Source: DATEDA01 sp963827595
Lineage (GTDB): Bacteria; Pseudomonadota; Gammaproteobacteria; Burkholderiales; SG8-39
Assembly: GCA_963827595.1 (NCBI GenBank)
Contig: CAWHBT010000001.1
Location: 248,001-312,000 of the forward strand
Length of the DNA: 64,000 bases
Direction: 5' to 3'
The notes beneath the pieces are model-generated. The model saw only the letters and a list, made by a program, of their open reading frames with translations. It was not told the origin of the DNA and did not search any database. This document shows positions 38,209-47,798 of the stretch, piece by piece. Made by a program: the position numbers and the translations under genes. Every line of letters starts with the position of its first letter. The first letter of the stretch is position 1.

Positions 38209-39226
38209 TCATCGCGCCGCCTCGTGCGCAAGCCGCTCCCATTCCCAGCACGCGGCCCAGTGGCCCGCCGCCTTCTCCTCGAGCGGCGGGTACTCGGCCG
38301 CACAGCGCGCCGTCGCGTACGCGCACCGCGGCGCGAAGAGGCACCCCGGCACCGCCTCCTTAAGAGAGGGCACCATCCCGGGGATCTCGACGAGCCGCTT
38401 GCGGGTCGTCCCCCGCCGCCGCCTCCGCGAGCCGCGGGATCGAGCCAAGCAGGCCCTTCGTGTACGGGTGCAGGGGTCGCGCGAAGAGCTGGTCGACCGG
38501 CGCCTCCTCGACCTTGCGGCCCGCGTACATCACCACCACCCGCTGCGCCATCTCCGCGACGACGCCGAGGTCGTGGGTGATCAGGATGATCGCCGCCCCG
38601 GTCTTCGCCTTCAGCTCGCGCATCAGGTCGAGGATCTGCGCCTGGATCGTGACGTCGAGCGCGGTCGTCGGCTCGTCGGCGATCAGGAGCTTCGGGTCGC
38701 ACGACAGCGCCATCGCGATCATCACCCGCTGGCGCATGCCGCCGGAGAGCTCGTGCGGGTACTGGCGCACGCGGCGCTCGGGCTCGGGGATGTTCACGAG
38801 CCGCAGCATCTCGACCGCGCGCGCAACGGCGCCGCGCCGGTCGATGCCCCGGTGCAGCACGAACGCCTCGGCGATCTGCCGCCCGATCGTGAGCACCGGG
38901 TTGAGCGAGGTCATCGGCTCCTGGAAGATCATCGAGATCTCGTTGCCACGGATGCCGCGCATCGCCCCCTCGGTCAGCGCGAGCAGATCGCGGCCCTCGA
39001 ACGCCAGCCGGCCGGCGACGATCCTTCCCGGCGGCGACGGGATCAGCCGCAGGATCGAAAGGGAGGTGACGCTCTTGCCGCACCCCGACTCGCCGACCAC
39101 CGCCAGCGTCTCCCCCGGGTACACCCGGTACGACACCCCGTCCACCGCGCGGACGATGCCGTCGCGGGTGTAGAACCACGTCCTGAGGTCCTCGACCTCC
39201 AGCAGCGGCGCAACGCGGGCGTCCAC
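38209..39226 (-). CDS. dppD: Dipeptide/oligopeptide ABC transporter ATP-binding protein (DppD/OppD), one frameshift
   Basis: First ATPase of the peptide importer. Walker A GESGCGKSV, signature LSGGMRQRVMIAMALS, Walker B LLIADEPTTALD and H-loop LITHDLGVVAEMAQR are all present. Near 38402 an extra base breaks the frame after GSIPRLAEAA; the conserved end continues in the next frame as KRLVEIPGMVPSL and CLFAPRCAYATARC, with the true TGA at 38209-38211. Total about 338 residues. The GTG start at 39226 lies 3 bp after the dppC stop. Confidence 0.92.
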
Positions 39227-39229
39227 GCG

Positions 39230-40114
39230 CTACATCCGCCGCGCCAGGCGCGGATCGAGCGCGTCGCGCAGGCCGTCGCCGAGCAGGTTCACCGCGAGCA
39301 CGGTGAGCGACAGGAACGCGCCCGGGATCAGGATCAGCCAGGGCTTGAGCTGGAAGAGGCTCCGCGCCTCGGCCATGATGTTGCCCCAGCTCGGGATGTT
39401 GAGCGGCATGCCGGCGCCGATGAACGAGAGGATCGCCTCGGTGATCATCGCCGAGGCGAAGATATAGGTGCCCTGCACCAGCAGCGGCGCAGTCGTATTC
39501 GGCAGGATGTGGCGCACCAGGGTGCGCGCGACGCCGGTGCCGGCGGCGGTGGCCGCCTCGACGAAGGGCTGCTCGCGCAGCGTGAGCACCAGGCTGCGGA
39601 CCAGGCGGACCACGCGCGGTATCTCGGCGATGGTGATGGCGAACACCACGTTCTCGAGGCTCGCCTTCGTGAGCGCCATCAGCGCGATCGCGAGCAGCAC
39701 CGACGGGATCGACATCAGCCCGTCCATCACGCGCATCACGATCGCGTCGACCCAGCGGATGAAGCCGGTCACGAGGCCGATCGCCAGCCCGATCACCGCG
39801 GAGAGGATCGCGACCGCGAAGCCGACTGTGAGCGACACGCGCGCACCGAAGAGCACGCGGCTGTACACGTCGCGCCCGAGCATGTCGGTGCCGAACCAGT
39901 ATTCCGCCGACGGGTCGCGCAGGCGCTTCACCGGCGAGATGGCCTGCGGATCGACCGTGCCCAGCCACGGCGCCGCGAGCGCGAGCGCGATCATCGCGAG
40001 CAGCACGATCGCGCCGAAGATCGCGGTCGGGTGACGGCGCAGCGCGTCCTTGAACCGCGCCCAGGTCGGCGAGACCGAGCGGGCGGTGGGAAGCGCGTCG
40101 GCGACCGCGGCCAT
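39230..40114 (-). CDS. dppC: Dipeptide ABC transporter permease (DppC/OppC)
   Basis: Inner-membrane permease, 294 residues, six membrane segments. N-terminal OppC signature (RHPTAIFGAIVLL..APWLG), the periplasmic motif FGTDMLGRDVYSRVLFGARVSL, and the ATPase-contact (EAA) loop EAATAAGTGVARTLVRHILPN. It ends LGDGLRDALDPRLARRM, typical of this subunit. It follows dppB by 15 bp and precedes dppD by 3 bp, one transcript. Confidence 0.94.
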   Translation of the reverse strand: MAAVADALPTARSVSPTWARFKDALRRHPTAIFGAIVLLAMIALALAAPWLGTVDPQAISPVKRLRDPSAEYWFGTDMLGRDVYSRVLFGARVSLTVGFAVAILSAVIGLAIGLVTGFIRWVDAIVMRVMDGLMSIPSVLLAIALMALTKASLENVVFAITIAEIPRVVRLVRSLVLTLREQPFVEAATAAGTGVARTLVRHILPNTTAPLLVQGTYIFASAMITEAILSFIGAGMPLNIPSWGNIMAEARSLFQLKPWLILIPGAFLSLTVLAVNLLGDGLRDALDPRLARRM

Positions 40115-40129
40115 GCGGGCGGCCCCGGC

Positions 40130-41071
40130 TCAGTAACGGATGCGCGGATCGAGCAGCGTGTAGCTGAGATCCACGGCGAGGTTGACGAGCACGTACGCGG
40201 CCGAGAAGAGCAGCGTCACGGCCTGGATGATCGGGTAGTCGCGCCGCAGGATCGCGTCGACCGTGAGCCGGCCGATGCCGGGGATTGCGAACACCGTCTC
40301 GGTCACCACGACCCCGGAGATGAGCAGCGCGATGCCGATGCCGATGACGGTCACGATCGGCACCGCCGCGTTCTTCAGCGCATGGCCGATCAGCACGTCG
40401 CGGGACGCGAGGCCCTTCGCCTGCGCGGTGCGGATGTAGTCCTGCGCGAGGACCTCGAGCATCGAGGCGCGCGTGATGCGCGCGATGAGCGCCATGTAGA
40501 CGGTGCCCAGCGCGACGCTCGGCAGGATCATGTGGCGCAGGAACGGCCAGAACCCCTCGGTGATGCTCACGTAGCCTTGCACCGGCAGCCACTCGAGCTG
40601 GATCGAGAACAGGAGGATGAGAAGGTAGGCGAACACGAACACCGGTAGGGAGAAGCCCAGCACCGCCAGACCCATCACCACCCGATCGATCCACGTCCCG
40701 GCGCGCCAGGCGGCGATCACCCCGAGCGGCACTGCGACGAGCACCGTGACGACGAGCGTGCAGAGCGTCAGCGCGACCGTCGGCTCGATGCGCTGCCCGA
40801 TGAGCTGCGCGACCGGCAGATTGCTGAAGATCGAGACGCCGAGGTCGCCGTGCGCGAGCGCCCACAGCCAGGTGCCGAAGCGCACGAAGTAGGGTTCGTC
40901 GAGGCCGAGCTTCGCGCGGATGCGCGCGATGTCCTCCTCGGTGGCGATGTCCCCGGCGATCACCGCCGCCGGGTCGCCCGGGCTGATGTACAGCAGCGAA
41001 AAGACGAACAGCGCGACCACCCCCATGACGGGGATGGTCGCGAGCAGGCGTTTTACGACGTACGCGAGCAC
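40130..41071 (-). CDS. dppB: Dipeptide ABC transporter permease (DppB/OppB)
   Basis: Inner-membrane permease, 313 residues, six membrane segments. Starts AYVVKRLLATIPVMGVV as in DppB, has SPGDPAAVIAGDIATEEDI in the large periplasmic loop, the EAA loop LAQDYIRTAQAKGLASRDVLIGHALKN written in the usual place, and ends DLSYTLLDPRIRY. It lies 25 bp downstream of the binding-protein gene. Together with DppC it forms the translocation pore. Confidence 0.94.
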   Translation of the reverse strand: MLAYVVKRLLATIPVMGVVALFVFSLLYISPGDPAAVIAGDIATEEDIARIRAKLGLDEPYFVRFGTWLWALAHGDLGVSIFSNLPVAQLIGQRIEPTVALTLCTLVVTVLVAVPLGVIAAWRAGTWIDRVVMGLAVLGFSLPVFVFAYLLILLFSIQLEWLPVQGYVSITEGFWPFLRHMILPSVALGTVYMALIARITRASMLEVLAQDYIRTAQAKGLASRDVLIGHALKNAAVPIVTVIGIGIALLISGVVVTETVFAIPGIGRLTVDAILRRDYPIIQAVTLLFSAAYVLVNLAVDLSYTLLDPRIRY

Positions 41072-41096
41072 GCGCCGCAGCGCGCGGGTGACGGCA

Positions 41097-42677
41097 TTAC
41101 TTCTTGTCCACGTTCCACATCAGGTTGACCGGCGACACGAGGATGCCGGTGAGGTTGGTGCGGTACGCCGTCGGGATGATGAACTGCGCGGTCGGAATGT
41201 ACGGTACCACCTCCCAGGCGCGGGCCTGGATCTGCTCGGCGATCCGCCGCTGCGCTGCCGCGTCGGGGGCCGCGAACCACTGGTCGCGCAGCTCCTCGAT
41301 CCGAGCGTCGGTCGGCCAGCCGAACCACGACTTGTCGCCCGCGCCGCGCAGCGCGGCGTTCAGCGCCGGAGTCGCCTGGTCCGGCCCCACCCACCAGGTG
41401 TGGAAGATCGACCAGCCGCCCTTCTCCACCGGCTCCTTCGACGAGCGCCGCGTGATCAGCGTGCCCCAGTCGCCGGCCTGCAGCTCGACGTTGAGCCCGA
41501 GCTTGCGCAAGAGCTCGGTGGTGATCAGCGCCTGGGGGTGCACGATCGGCTGGTCGGTCGCGTCGAGCACGACGATCTTCTCGCCCTTGTAGCCCGACTC
41601 CTTGATGAGCTGCTTGGCGCGGTCGAGGTCGCGCTTGCCGCTGAGCACCGCGGAGCCGGTGTCGTTCGCGAGCGGCGTGCCGCAGGTGAAGTACGACGCG
41701 CACGGCTTGCCGTTCTTCGCGTCGCCGGCGATGCCGATGGCGTAGTCCTGCTGGCTCACGACGTACAGCAGCGCCTGGCGCATCTTCGGGTTGTTGAACG
41801 GCGGCTGCAGGTGGTTGAACCGGATCATGCCCATCGACCCGAGCGGATCGGTGTTCTCGATCTTGACGTCCTTGTTCTTCGCCAGCACCGGGATCAGGTC
41901 GGGCGGCAGCTGTTGCCACCAGTCGACCTCGCCGGAGTTGAGCGCCGCGGCGGCGGTCGCCGAATCGGGGATGTAGCGCCACTCGACGCGGTCGACCTTC
42001 ACCACCTTGCCGCCGGCGGCCCAGGACGGCGCCTCCTTGCGCGGCACGTAGTCGGTGAACTTGGCATACACGACCTTGTTCCCGGGGACCCACTCCTCCT
42101 TGATCATGCGGAACGGTCCGGAGCCGATCGGCTCGGGGATCTGCTGGAACGCGTCGGTCTTGGCGATGCGCTCGGGCATGATGAACGGCACGTTCGAGGA
42201 CGGCTTGCCGAGCGCCTCGAGCACGTACGCGAACGGTTGCTTGAGCTTGAGGCGGAAGGTCTTGTCGTTCACCGCAGTCCACGACTCGGTCAGCTCGCCG
42301 AGCTTCTGCCCGAGCACGTCGCGTTTCGCCCAGCGCTCGATCGAGGCGATGCAGTCGGCCGAGCGGACCGGCTGGCCGTCGTGGAACTTCAGCCCGTCGC
42401 GGAGCGTGAAGGTGTACGTGAGCTTGTCCGGGCTCACTTCCCACTTGTCCACCATCTGCGGCTGGGGCTGGAACTTCGCATCGGTGGAGAACAGCGTGTC
42501 GTACACCATGTAGCCGTGGTTGCGGGTGATGTACGCAGTGGTCCAGATCGGGTCGATCGAGCGCAGGTCGGCCTCGGGGACGAAGCGGATCACCTTCTGC
42601 TGCGCCACGGCGGAGCCGGCGGCGAGCGCCGCGACGAGCGCCAGGGCGCGAATGCGGTTGGGAACGGGCTTGCTCAT
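41097..42677 (-). CDS. dppA: Periplasmic solute-binding protein, family 5 (DppA-like)
   Basis: Substrate receptor of the importer. 526 residues with an evident signal peptide (NRIRALALVAALAAGSAVA, cleavage before QQKVIRF). Family 5 features: TLFSTDAKFQPQPQMVDKWE, the LRDGLKFHDGQPVRSADC motif, GSGPFRM and the FNHLQPPFNNPKMRQALLY region. No lipobox cysteine, so it is free in the periplasm. Family members bind peptides, but also nickel, opines, glycosides and other amino-acid derivatives; here the operon suggests a carbamoyl, acyl or hydantoin-type compound. It heads the transporter part of the operon, after a 181-bp gap with a palindrome. Confidence 0.93.
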   Translation of the reverse strand: MSKPVPNRIRALALVAALAAGSAVAQQKVIRFVPEADLRSIDPIWTTAYITRNHGYMVYDTLFSTDAKFQPQPQMVDKWEVSPDKLTYTFTLRDGLKFHDGQPVRSADCIASIERWAKRDVLGQKLGELTESWTAVNDKTFRLKLKQPFAYVLEALGKPSSNVPFIMPERIAKTDAFQQIPEPIGSGPFRMIKEEWVPGNKVVYAKFTDYVPRKEAPSWAAGGKVVKVDRVEWRYIPDSATAAAALNSGEVDWWQQLPPDLIPVLAKNKDVKIENTDPLGSMGMIRFNHLQPPFNNPKMRQALLYVVSQQDYAIGIAGDAKNGKPCASYFTCGTPLANDTGSAVLSGKRDLDRAKQLIKESGYKGEKIVVLDATDQPIVHPQALITTELLRKLGLNVELQAGDWGTLITRRSSKEPVEKGGWSIFHTWWVGPDQATPALNAALRGAGDKSWFGWPTDARIEELRDQWFAAPDAAAQRRIAEQIQARAWEVVPYIPTAQFIIPTAYRTNLTGILVSPVNLMWNVDKK

Positions 42678-42797
42678 CGAACGCCTCCTCAGCGAGTGGA
42701 AGAACGCGCCGCCGCGAGCCGCGGTGGCCTGCCTTCCGGTCGGGTGGCCCCGCGCGCGGGCGCGGCGAGGTCTTGTGTCGGGAGATTCTGCCCCAGA

Positions 42798-42814
42798 TTG
42801 CCGGACCCCGGCAA
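42798..42814. promoter_or_regulatory. 17-bp palindrome upstream of dppA (possible operator)
   Basis: TTGCCGG-ACC-CCGGCAA is a perfect inverted repeat with a 3-nt centre, 121 bp upstream of the dppA start in the only sizeable gap of the leftward operon (42678-42858). It could be an operator for the transporter genes, or a hairpin that ends or tunes transcription coming from hyuA-hyuB-VOC. No T-run follows it on the transcribed strand. Confidence 0.45.
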
Positions 42815-42858
42815 CGCGAGCGGGGCGGGCTCGGCGCCGAGATGCGGAACGCGCCGGT

Positions 42859-43242
42859 TCAGCCCCCGCTGCCGTACGGCCGGGTCAGTATCTCGAGAAG
42901 ATGGCCGTCGGGATCCTCGAAATAGACTCCGCGGCCGCCGTCCCAGTTGTTGATCTCATTCCGCTGCTCTTGCGCCGGGTCGGCCCAGTAGGGAAGCTGG
43001 CGCGTCCGGATCCGCCCGAAGATTTCGTCGAACTCGGCCTCGCTAACCAGGAAAGCGTAGTGCTGGGCGGTGATCTCGTCGTCGGCGTCGTAGAAGTCGA
43101 GGGTAACCTCGTTATCGACCTGGACGCCCATGAACGGCCCGAACGGAACCGGGGCGGGGAGCCCGAGCACCTCGGCCAGAAACGCGGCGGAGGCGCGCTT
43201 GTCGCGCGCGTAGACGATGGTGTGATTCAGCTTGACGGTCAT
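42859..43242 (-). CDS. VOC/glyoxalase-fold protein
   Basis: 127-residue vicinal-oxygen-chelate protein: opens KLNHTIVYARDKRASAAFLAEVLGL, with the second half ending GRGVYFEDPDGHLLEILTRPYG. Metal-ligand positions H6 and the E of LLEIL are present. Family members include dioxygenases, lyases, epimerases and binding proteins. It sits between hyuB and the ABC transporter, so it may act on a pathway intermediate, but the sequence does not show which. It starts 38 bp after the hyuB stop. Confidence 0.85.
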   Translation of the reverse strand: MTVKLNHTIVYARDKRASAAFLAEVLGLPAPVPFGPFMGVQVDNEVTLDFYDADDEITAQHYAFLVSEAEFDEIFGRIRTRQLPYWADPAQEQRNEINNWDGGRGVYFEDPDGHLLEILTRPYGSGG

Positions 43243-43280
43243 GGTCCGAATCGCTCCTCGAGCGTAGCCGCGGTGCGCCC

Positions 43281-45155
43281 CTACGAGGGCGAGCGCTTGA
43301 CCATGCGCTCGTAGCCCGGCCCGCGGTCGATCATCGGCAGCGGCCCCCGGCGCGCAGCGCGGAGCGTGGCGCGGAGCTTCTCGGTGCCGGGGCGGTCGAT
43401 CGCGTATTCGCCCTCCCCTGGCACCAGCGCGACGCCGTACTCGTCGCGCGCCGCCCCGGGCGATACCTTCCCCTCGCTCACATCGCCCTGCACGAGCTCC
43501 GGCTCGCGCTCGAGCGGATCGCCCCAGCCGCCGCCGCCCGTCGTGACGACGCGCAGCACCTGGCCGGCGGCCAACGGCTCGCCATCGACGAGGCCCCCGA
43601 GATCCTTCGCGCGCCCGTAGAGGTCGACGGTCACGCAGAACGGCTTGCCCGCCCGCCCGCCGTTCACCCCGTAGCAGCCCAGTCGGACGCGGTCGGCGGT
43701 CACGATCGTGTGGCAGTCGACGAGCACTCGATAGTGCTTTTCGTAGCCCAGGCCGCCGCGGCGCTTGCCCGCACCGCCGGAGTCGGGACTCAGAGCGAGC
43801 TTCTCGACGATCACGGGGAAGCGGTTTTCCGTGAACTCCGCGGGCTGATTGCGCGAGTCGGGGACGATGTGGATCGCATCGTTGCCGTCGGCGTAGTGGC
43901 GCCCGCCCGACCCGCCGCCGAGCACCTCGCGCGACAGGAACGGCCGGCCGTCGGGGTCGTTCCCGTAGAACCCGGTATAGCGGATCGTCTCCTGGTCGGC
44001 CGGCATGCGGCCGTTCGTCGCCAGCGCGACGCAGCCGGCCAGCAGTCCGAGCGAGCGCAGCAGCACGAACGAGCGGGCGTTGGTGGCCGCCGGCCACACC
44101 GGCGTGATCAACGTGCCCTTCGGCGGGAACACCACGTCGAACACCTCGCACACGCCCTCGTTCACGTAGATCTCCGCCGCCCGCTCCGGCGTGTCGGCGA
44201 GGTTGCGCAGCACCGGCGCGATCCACTTGACGAGGAACGCGCCGTCGGCGTAGTCGGCCGGCCAGTTGATCGGCCCGGAGGACTGCGGCGCGGTGCCGTT
44301 GAAGTCGAGCGTGATCCGGCCGCCGCGCTTGACGATCTTCAGCGCGAGGCGGTGCAGGCTCGGGTCGGTGACCCCGTCGTGCTCGACGAAGTCCTCCCAC
44401 GCGTACTCGCCATCCGGGATCTTCGGCAGCAGCTCGTTCGCGTAGATGTCGCGGCACTTGTCGAGGATCGCCTGGAAGCAGGCCTCGACCGTCGCGGCGC
44501 CGAAGCGCTGGAAGAGCTCCTCCATGCGGCGCGCGCCCATCATGATCGCCTGCATCTCGCTGTCGAGGTCGGCCTCGAGCATCTCCGGCACGCGGGTGTT
44601 GCGGCGGACGATCTTGAACGCCTCGTCGTTCCGCACTCCGCGGCTGTAGAGCTTGACCGGCGGGATCATCAGCCCTTCCTCGAACACCGACACCGCCGTG
44701 CCGGGCATGGATCCCGGAACGCGGCCGCCGATGTCGTCGTGGTGGCCGAAGGCCTGGATGTACGCGACGACCTCGCCCGCGTGGAATACCGGTACCGTCG
44801 AGCACATGTCGGGCAGATGCCCGATCGAGCCCTCGGTGAGATAGGTGTCGTTCATCAGGAACACGTCGCCCGGCGCCAGCGTCTCCGGCGGGTAGTCGCG
44901 TACCACCGCGTTCGGCATGGCCGAGTACGAGCGGCCGGTGAGCTTGCGGCAGTAGCGGTCGAAGAGACCGACCCGGTAGTCGTGCGCCTCGCGGATCATG
45001 GGCGAGCGCGCGGTGCGCTCGATCGCGTACTCGATCTCGCGCTCGATCGAGTTGAGCGTCCCCTCGACGATCTGCAGCACGATCGGGTCGACCTCCACCG
45101 GCGCGGTGCGCGCCGGCGGCGTCGGCCAGGGCTTCGCGGACGGCCGGGCGCTCAT
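43281..45155 (-). CDS. hyuB: Hydantoinase B / N-methylhydantoinase (ATP-hydrolysing) beta-type subunit HyuB
   Basis: Subunit of the HyuA/HyuB-type cyclic amide hydrolase (also related to 5-oxoprolinase and acetone carboxylase subunits), 624 residues. Typical stretches: VDPIVLQIVEGTLNSIEREIEYAIERTARSP in spaced form, FDRYCRKLTGRSYSAMP, GDVFLMNDTYLTEGSIGHLPD, FGHHDDIGG, LDFNGTAPQSSGPIN, and a glycine-rich end TTGGGGWGDPLERE. ATG 45155 overlaps the hyuA TGA (ATGA). Substrate may be hydantoin, N-methylhydantoin, oxoproline or another cyclic amide; the carbamoylases downstream favour a hydantoin. Confidence 0.92.
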   Translation of the reverse strand: MSARPSAKPWPTPPARTAPVEVDPIVLQIVEGTLNSIEREIEYAIERTARSPMIREAHDYRVGLFDRYCRKLTGRSYSAMPNAVVRDYPPETLAPGDVFLMNDTYLTEGSIGHLPDMCSTVPVFHAGEVVAYIQAFGHHDDIGGRVPGSMPGTAVSVFEEGLMIPPVKLYSRGVRNDEAFKIVRRNTRVPEMLEADLDSEMQAIMMGARRMEELFQRFGAATVEACFQAILDKCRDIYANELLPKIPDGEYAWEDFVEHDGVTDPSLHRLALKIVKRGGRITLDFNGTAPQSSGPINWPADYADGAFLVKWIAPVLRNLADTPERAAEIYVNEGVCEVFDVVFPPKGTLITPVWPAATNARSFVLLRSLGLLAGCVALATNGRMPADQETIRYTGFYGNDPDGRPFLSREVLGGGSGGRHYADGNDAIHIVPDSRNQPAEFTENRFPVIVEKLALSPDSGGAGKRRGGLGYEKHYRVLVDCHTIVTADRVRLGCYGVNGGRAGKPFCVTVDLYGRAKDLGGLVDGEPLAAGQVLRVVTTGGGGWGDPLEREPELVQGDVSEGKVSPGAARDEYGVALVPGEGEYAIDRPGTEKLRATLRAARRGPLPMIDRGPGYERMVKRSPS

Positions 45156-47287
45156 CTCAGCGGCGTCACTTTCTCGCGCACGAGCATGATCCCGTGCGGA
45201 TCCACCTCGAGCCACTGCCCCGGCCAGACGACGGTGGTGGAGCCGAACTCCTCGATCACCGCCGGCCCGTCGAGGCGGTGGCCCGCGGGCAGCACGGCGC
45301 GGTCGTAGATCGGCGTGTCGCTCCAGCCGCCGTCGAAGAACACCGGGCGCGCGCCCTTGCGAGCGGGCGCCGCGCCGGCCTGTCGCTCGAGCTTCGGCAG
45401 TTCGGGGCGCTCGATCGCGCCGAACCCCGACACGCAGAAGTTCACGAGCTCGACCTTCTGCTTGCCGGCGTAGTCGTAACCGAAGCTCTTCCGGTGCGCG
45501 GCGTGGAAACTCGCCAGGAGCCGCGCCACGAACTCGTCGTCCACCCGGCCGGCCGGCGCCGCGACGCGCACCTCCATCGACTGGCCCACGTAGCGCACGT
45601 CCGCCTCGCGGACGGTGCGGCAGCGCGACGGGTCGATGCCGTCGCGCGCCAGCGTATCGACCGCCTCGCGCTCGAGCCGCGCGTAGACCTCCGCCAGCGG
45701 TCCTGCGCGGATGGCGTCCTCGCGCGTGACGCGGGTCGCGATGTGATCGGTGCGCCAGTCGACGGCGAGCAGCCCGAACGCCGACAGGTTGCCGGGGTTG
45801 AACGGCACGAGGCAGCACTTCATCCCCAGCAGGCGCATCACGGCGGGCGACTGCGCCGGCCCCGCGCCGCCGAACGACAGGAGCGCGAACCGCCGCGGGT
45901 CGATGCCCTTCTGGATGGTCATCTGCCGGATGCAGTTCGCCTGGTTCCAGTTGGCGATCTCGACGATGCCCTCGGCAAGGGTCTCCACGGAGAGACTCTT
46001 GCGAGCGGGGGACCCCTTGCCTTCCCCCATGGTCCCCAGCCGCCGCCCGAGTTCCTCGATGCCCCCCCGGGCACGCCCGACGTCGAGCTTGATGCCGCCG
46101 CCGATGAGCGCGGGCGGGATGCGGCCGAGCACGAGGTTCGCGTCGGTGATGGTCGGCTCGGCGCCCCCGGCCGGATAGCACATCGGGCCGGGGACCGCGC
46201 CCGCGCTGCGCGGCCCGACCTTGAGGTGGCCTTCGCGCGAGAGCCAGGCGATCGAGCCGCCGCCCGTGCCGATCGTCTGGATGTCGATCATCGGAATCCG
46301 CACCGGGAACGGGCCGATCGCCGCGCCGTTGGTGATGTGGGGCTGGCCGGCCTCGATCAGGCAGATGTCGGTCGACGTGCCGCCGGCGTCCAGCGTGACG
46401 AGGTCGTCGAAGCCGGCGAGCTTCGCGATCACGCTCGAGCCGAGCGCGCCGGCGGCGGGACCCGAGAGCGCGGTCGTGATCGGCTTGTCCACGACCTGGT
46501 CGGCGCTGATCACGCCGCCGGAGGACTGCATCACGAGGAACGGCCTGGCGCCGAGGCCGGCGCCGAGCTCGTCCTTGATGCGCCGGAGGTACACCGTCAT
46601 GTGCGGCTTCACGAACGCGTCCACCAGGGTGGTCACCGCGCGCTCGTACTCGCGGTATTCCGGCAGCACGTCGCACGACAGCGAGACCACGAGCTCCGGG
46701 TATTCCGCCCGCAGGATCTCGCGCACGCGGCGCTCGTGGGCCGGGTTCGCGTACGAGTGAATCAGACAGACGCCGACCGCCTTGACGCCGTTGCGCTTGT
46801 AGAAGCGCGCGACCTTCCGCACGCTCTCCTCGTCGAGGGGCTTGAGCACCTCGCCGCGGAAGTTGAGCCGCTCGCTCACCTCCATCACGAGGTGGAGCGG
46901 GACGAGCCGGTCGGGCTTGACCCAGAAGTAGGAGTTGCCGTAGCCGTCCGGCACCGCCTGGCGGGCGATCTCGAGGATGTGGCGGAATCCCCCGGTGACG
47001 ATCAGTCCCAGCGAGTCGATCGCGCTCTGCAGGAGCGCGTTCGTCGCGACGGTCGTGCCGTGCGAGAGGGTCGCGACGTCGGCGGCCGACGTCTGCGCGT
47101 GCGCGAGGATCGCGCGCACGCCGTTGACGAGCCCGATCGCCGGGTTCGCGGGCGTGCTCGCGACCTTGGTCACGAGCATCCGGCCGGTGGCGCCGTCGAC
47201 CGCGACGATGTCGGTGAACGTGCCGCCGGTGTCGATGCCGATGCGGAGCTTGCCCGGCGCGGCGGCGGTTCGGGGAACGGCGGGCAT
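45152..47287 (-). CDS. hyuA: Hydantoinase A / N-methylhydantoinase alpha-type subunit HyuA
   Basis: Actin/ASKHA-fold ATPase subunit, 711 residues. The N-terminus RIGIDTGGTFTDIVAVDG is the phosphate-binding motif; LSHGTTVATNALLQ, SSGGVISADQVVDKPI, LDAGGTSTDICLIEAG, IGTGGGSIAW and FGGAGPAQSPAVMRLLG are family motifs. It works with HyuB to open a cyclic amide at the cost of ATP. It is the first confidently called gene of the leftward operon; a small membrane-protein frame ends 27 bp before it. The DUF2946/YcnI copper genes start on the other strand beyond that. Confidence 0.93.
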   Translation of the reverse strand: MPAVPRTAAAPGKLRIGIDTGGTFTDIVAVDGATGRMLVTKVASTPANPAIGLVNGVRAILAHAQTSAADVATLSHGTTVATNALLQSAIDSLGLIVTGGFRHILEIARQAVPDGYGNSYFWVKPDRLVPLHLVMEVSERLNFRGEVLKPLDEESVRKVARFYKRNGVKAVGVCLIHSYANPAHERRVREILRAEYPELVVSLSCDVLPEYREYERAVTTLVDAFVKPHMTVYLRRIKDELGAGLGARPFLVMQSSGGVISADQVVDKPITTALSGPAAGALGSSVIAKLAGFDDLVTLDAGGTSTDICLIEAGQPHITNGAAIGPFPVRIPMIDIQTIGTGGGSIAWLSREGHLKVGPRSAGAVPGPMCYPAGGAEPTITDANLVLGRIPPALIGGGIKLDVGRARGGIEELGRRLGTMGEGKGSPARKSLSVETLAEGIVEIANWNQANCIRQMTIQKGIDPRRFALLSFGGAGPAQSPAVMRLLGMKCCLVPFNPGNLSAFGLLAVDWRTDHIATRVTREDAIRAGPLAEVYARLEREAVDTLARDGIDPSRCRTVREADVRYVGQSMEVRVAAPAGRVDDEFVARLLASFHAAHRKSFGYDYAGKQKVELVNFCVSGFGAIERPELPKLERQAGAAPARKGARPVFFDGGWSDTPIYDRAVLPAGHRLDGPAVIEEFGSTTVVWPGQWLEVDPHGIMLVREKVTPLR

Positions 47288-47314
47288 GGGGCTCGGTCGG
47301 CGGGGGTCAGCGCG

Positions 47315-47632
47315 TCAAGATAGTCGCGTGCCGCAGCGCGGGTCAAGCCTGGAGTGCTGCAGCGTCGCGACGTCGAAGCCCGCGTGCGCGCGGCGCTCGC
47401 CCGGTTGCGTCACCAAGCGGTAGCCGACCGCGAGCGCCGCCAACACGGCGAGCAGAAGGACGACCACCGCGGAGCGGCGCAACGGTCGCCCCGGCAACCT
47501 CCGGGCCGCCATACCCGCGAGCACCGCGGCGGCGAGCGCGCCCACGACGCCGTAGCCGAGCGCAATCGCTGGGCCGGCGAGTCCGCTGCCCGCAGGAACG
47601 AAGAACAGTGCGCCGATGGCGGTGCCCGCCAC
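47315..47632 (-). CDS. Small predicted membrane protein
   Basis: Open frame of 105 codons with two clear hydrophobic segments (GTAIGALFFVPAGSGLAG..YGVVGALAAAVLAG and SAVVVLLLAVLAALAVGYRLV). In the same frame, upstream of the GTG used here, hydrophobic sequence continues (LPVFCSFWIGLVAG) with no start codon, so the true start may lie near 47675 with a frame error. I do not recognise it. It runs toward hyuA with 27 bp between, and away from the copper genes. Confidence 0.45.
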   Translation of the reverse strand: MAGTAIGALFFVPAGSGLAGPAIALGYGVVGALAAAVLAGMAARRLPGRPLRRSAVVVLLLAVLAALAVGYRLVTQPGERRAHAGFDVATLQHSRLDPRCGTRLS

Positions 47633-47798
47633 GAGGCCGATCCAGAACGAGCAGAAGACGGGCAGCGCTATCCATGGGCCCGACGCCGGCGCGCGGACGA
47701 GATTTGGGCGCTCATTCGCGGCGAGACTACCGCAAGTCGCGGGACGCCAGCCGGGCGCTGCGCGTAGACTCGCGGCGATCCCGAGCCGCCAGCCTCAG

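Noticed and set aside
43281..46676. A 1131-codon open frame for hydantoinase B
   Set aside because: The part upstream of 45155 is hyuA in the wrong phase; hyuB starts at the ATGA junction.
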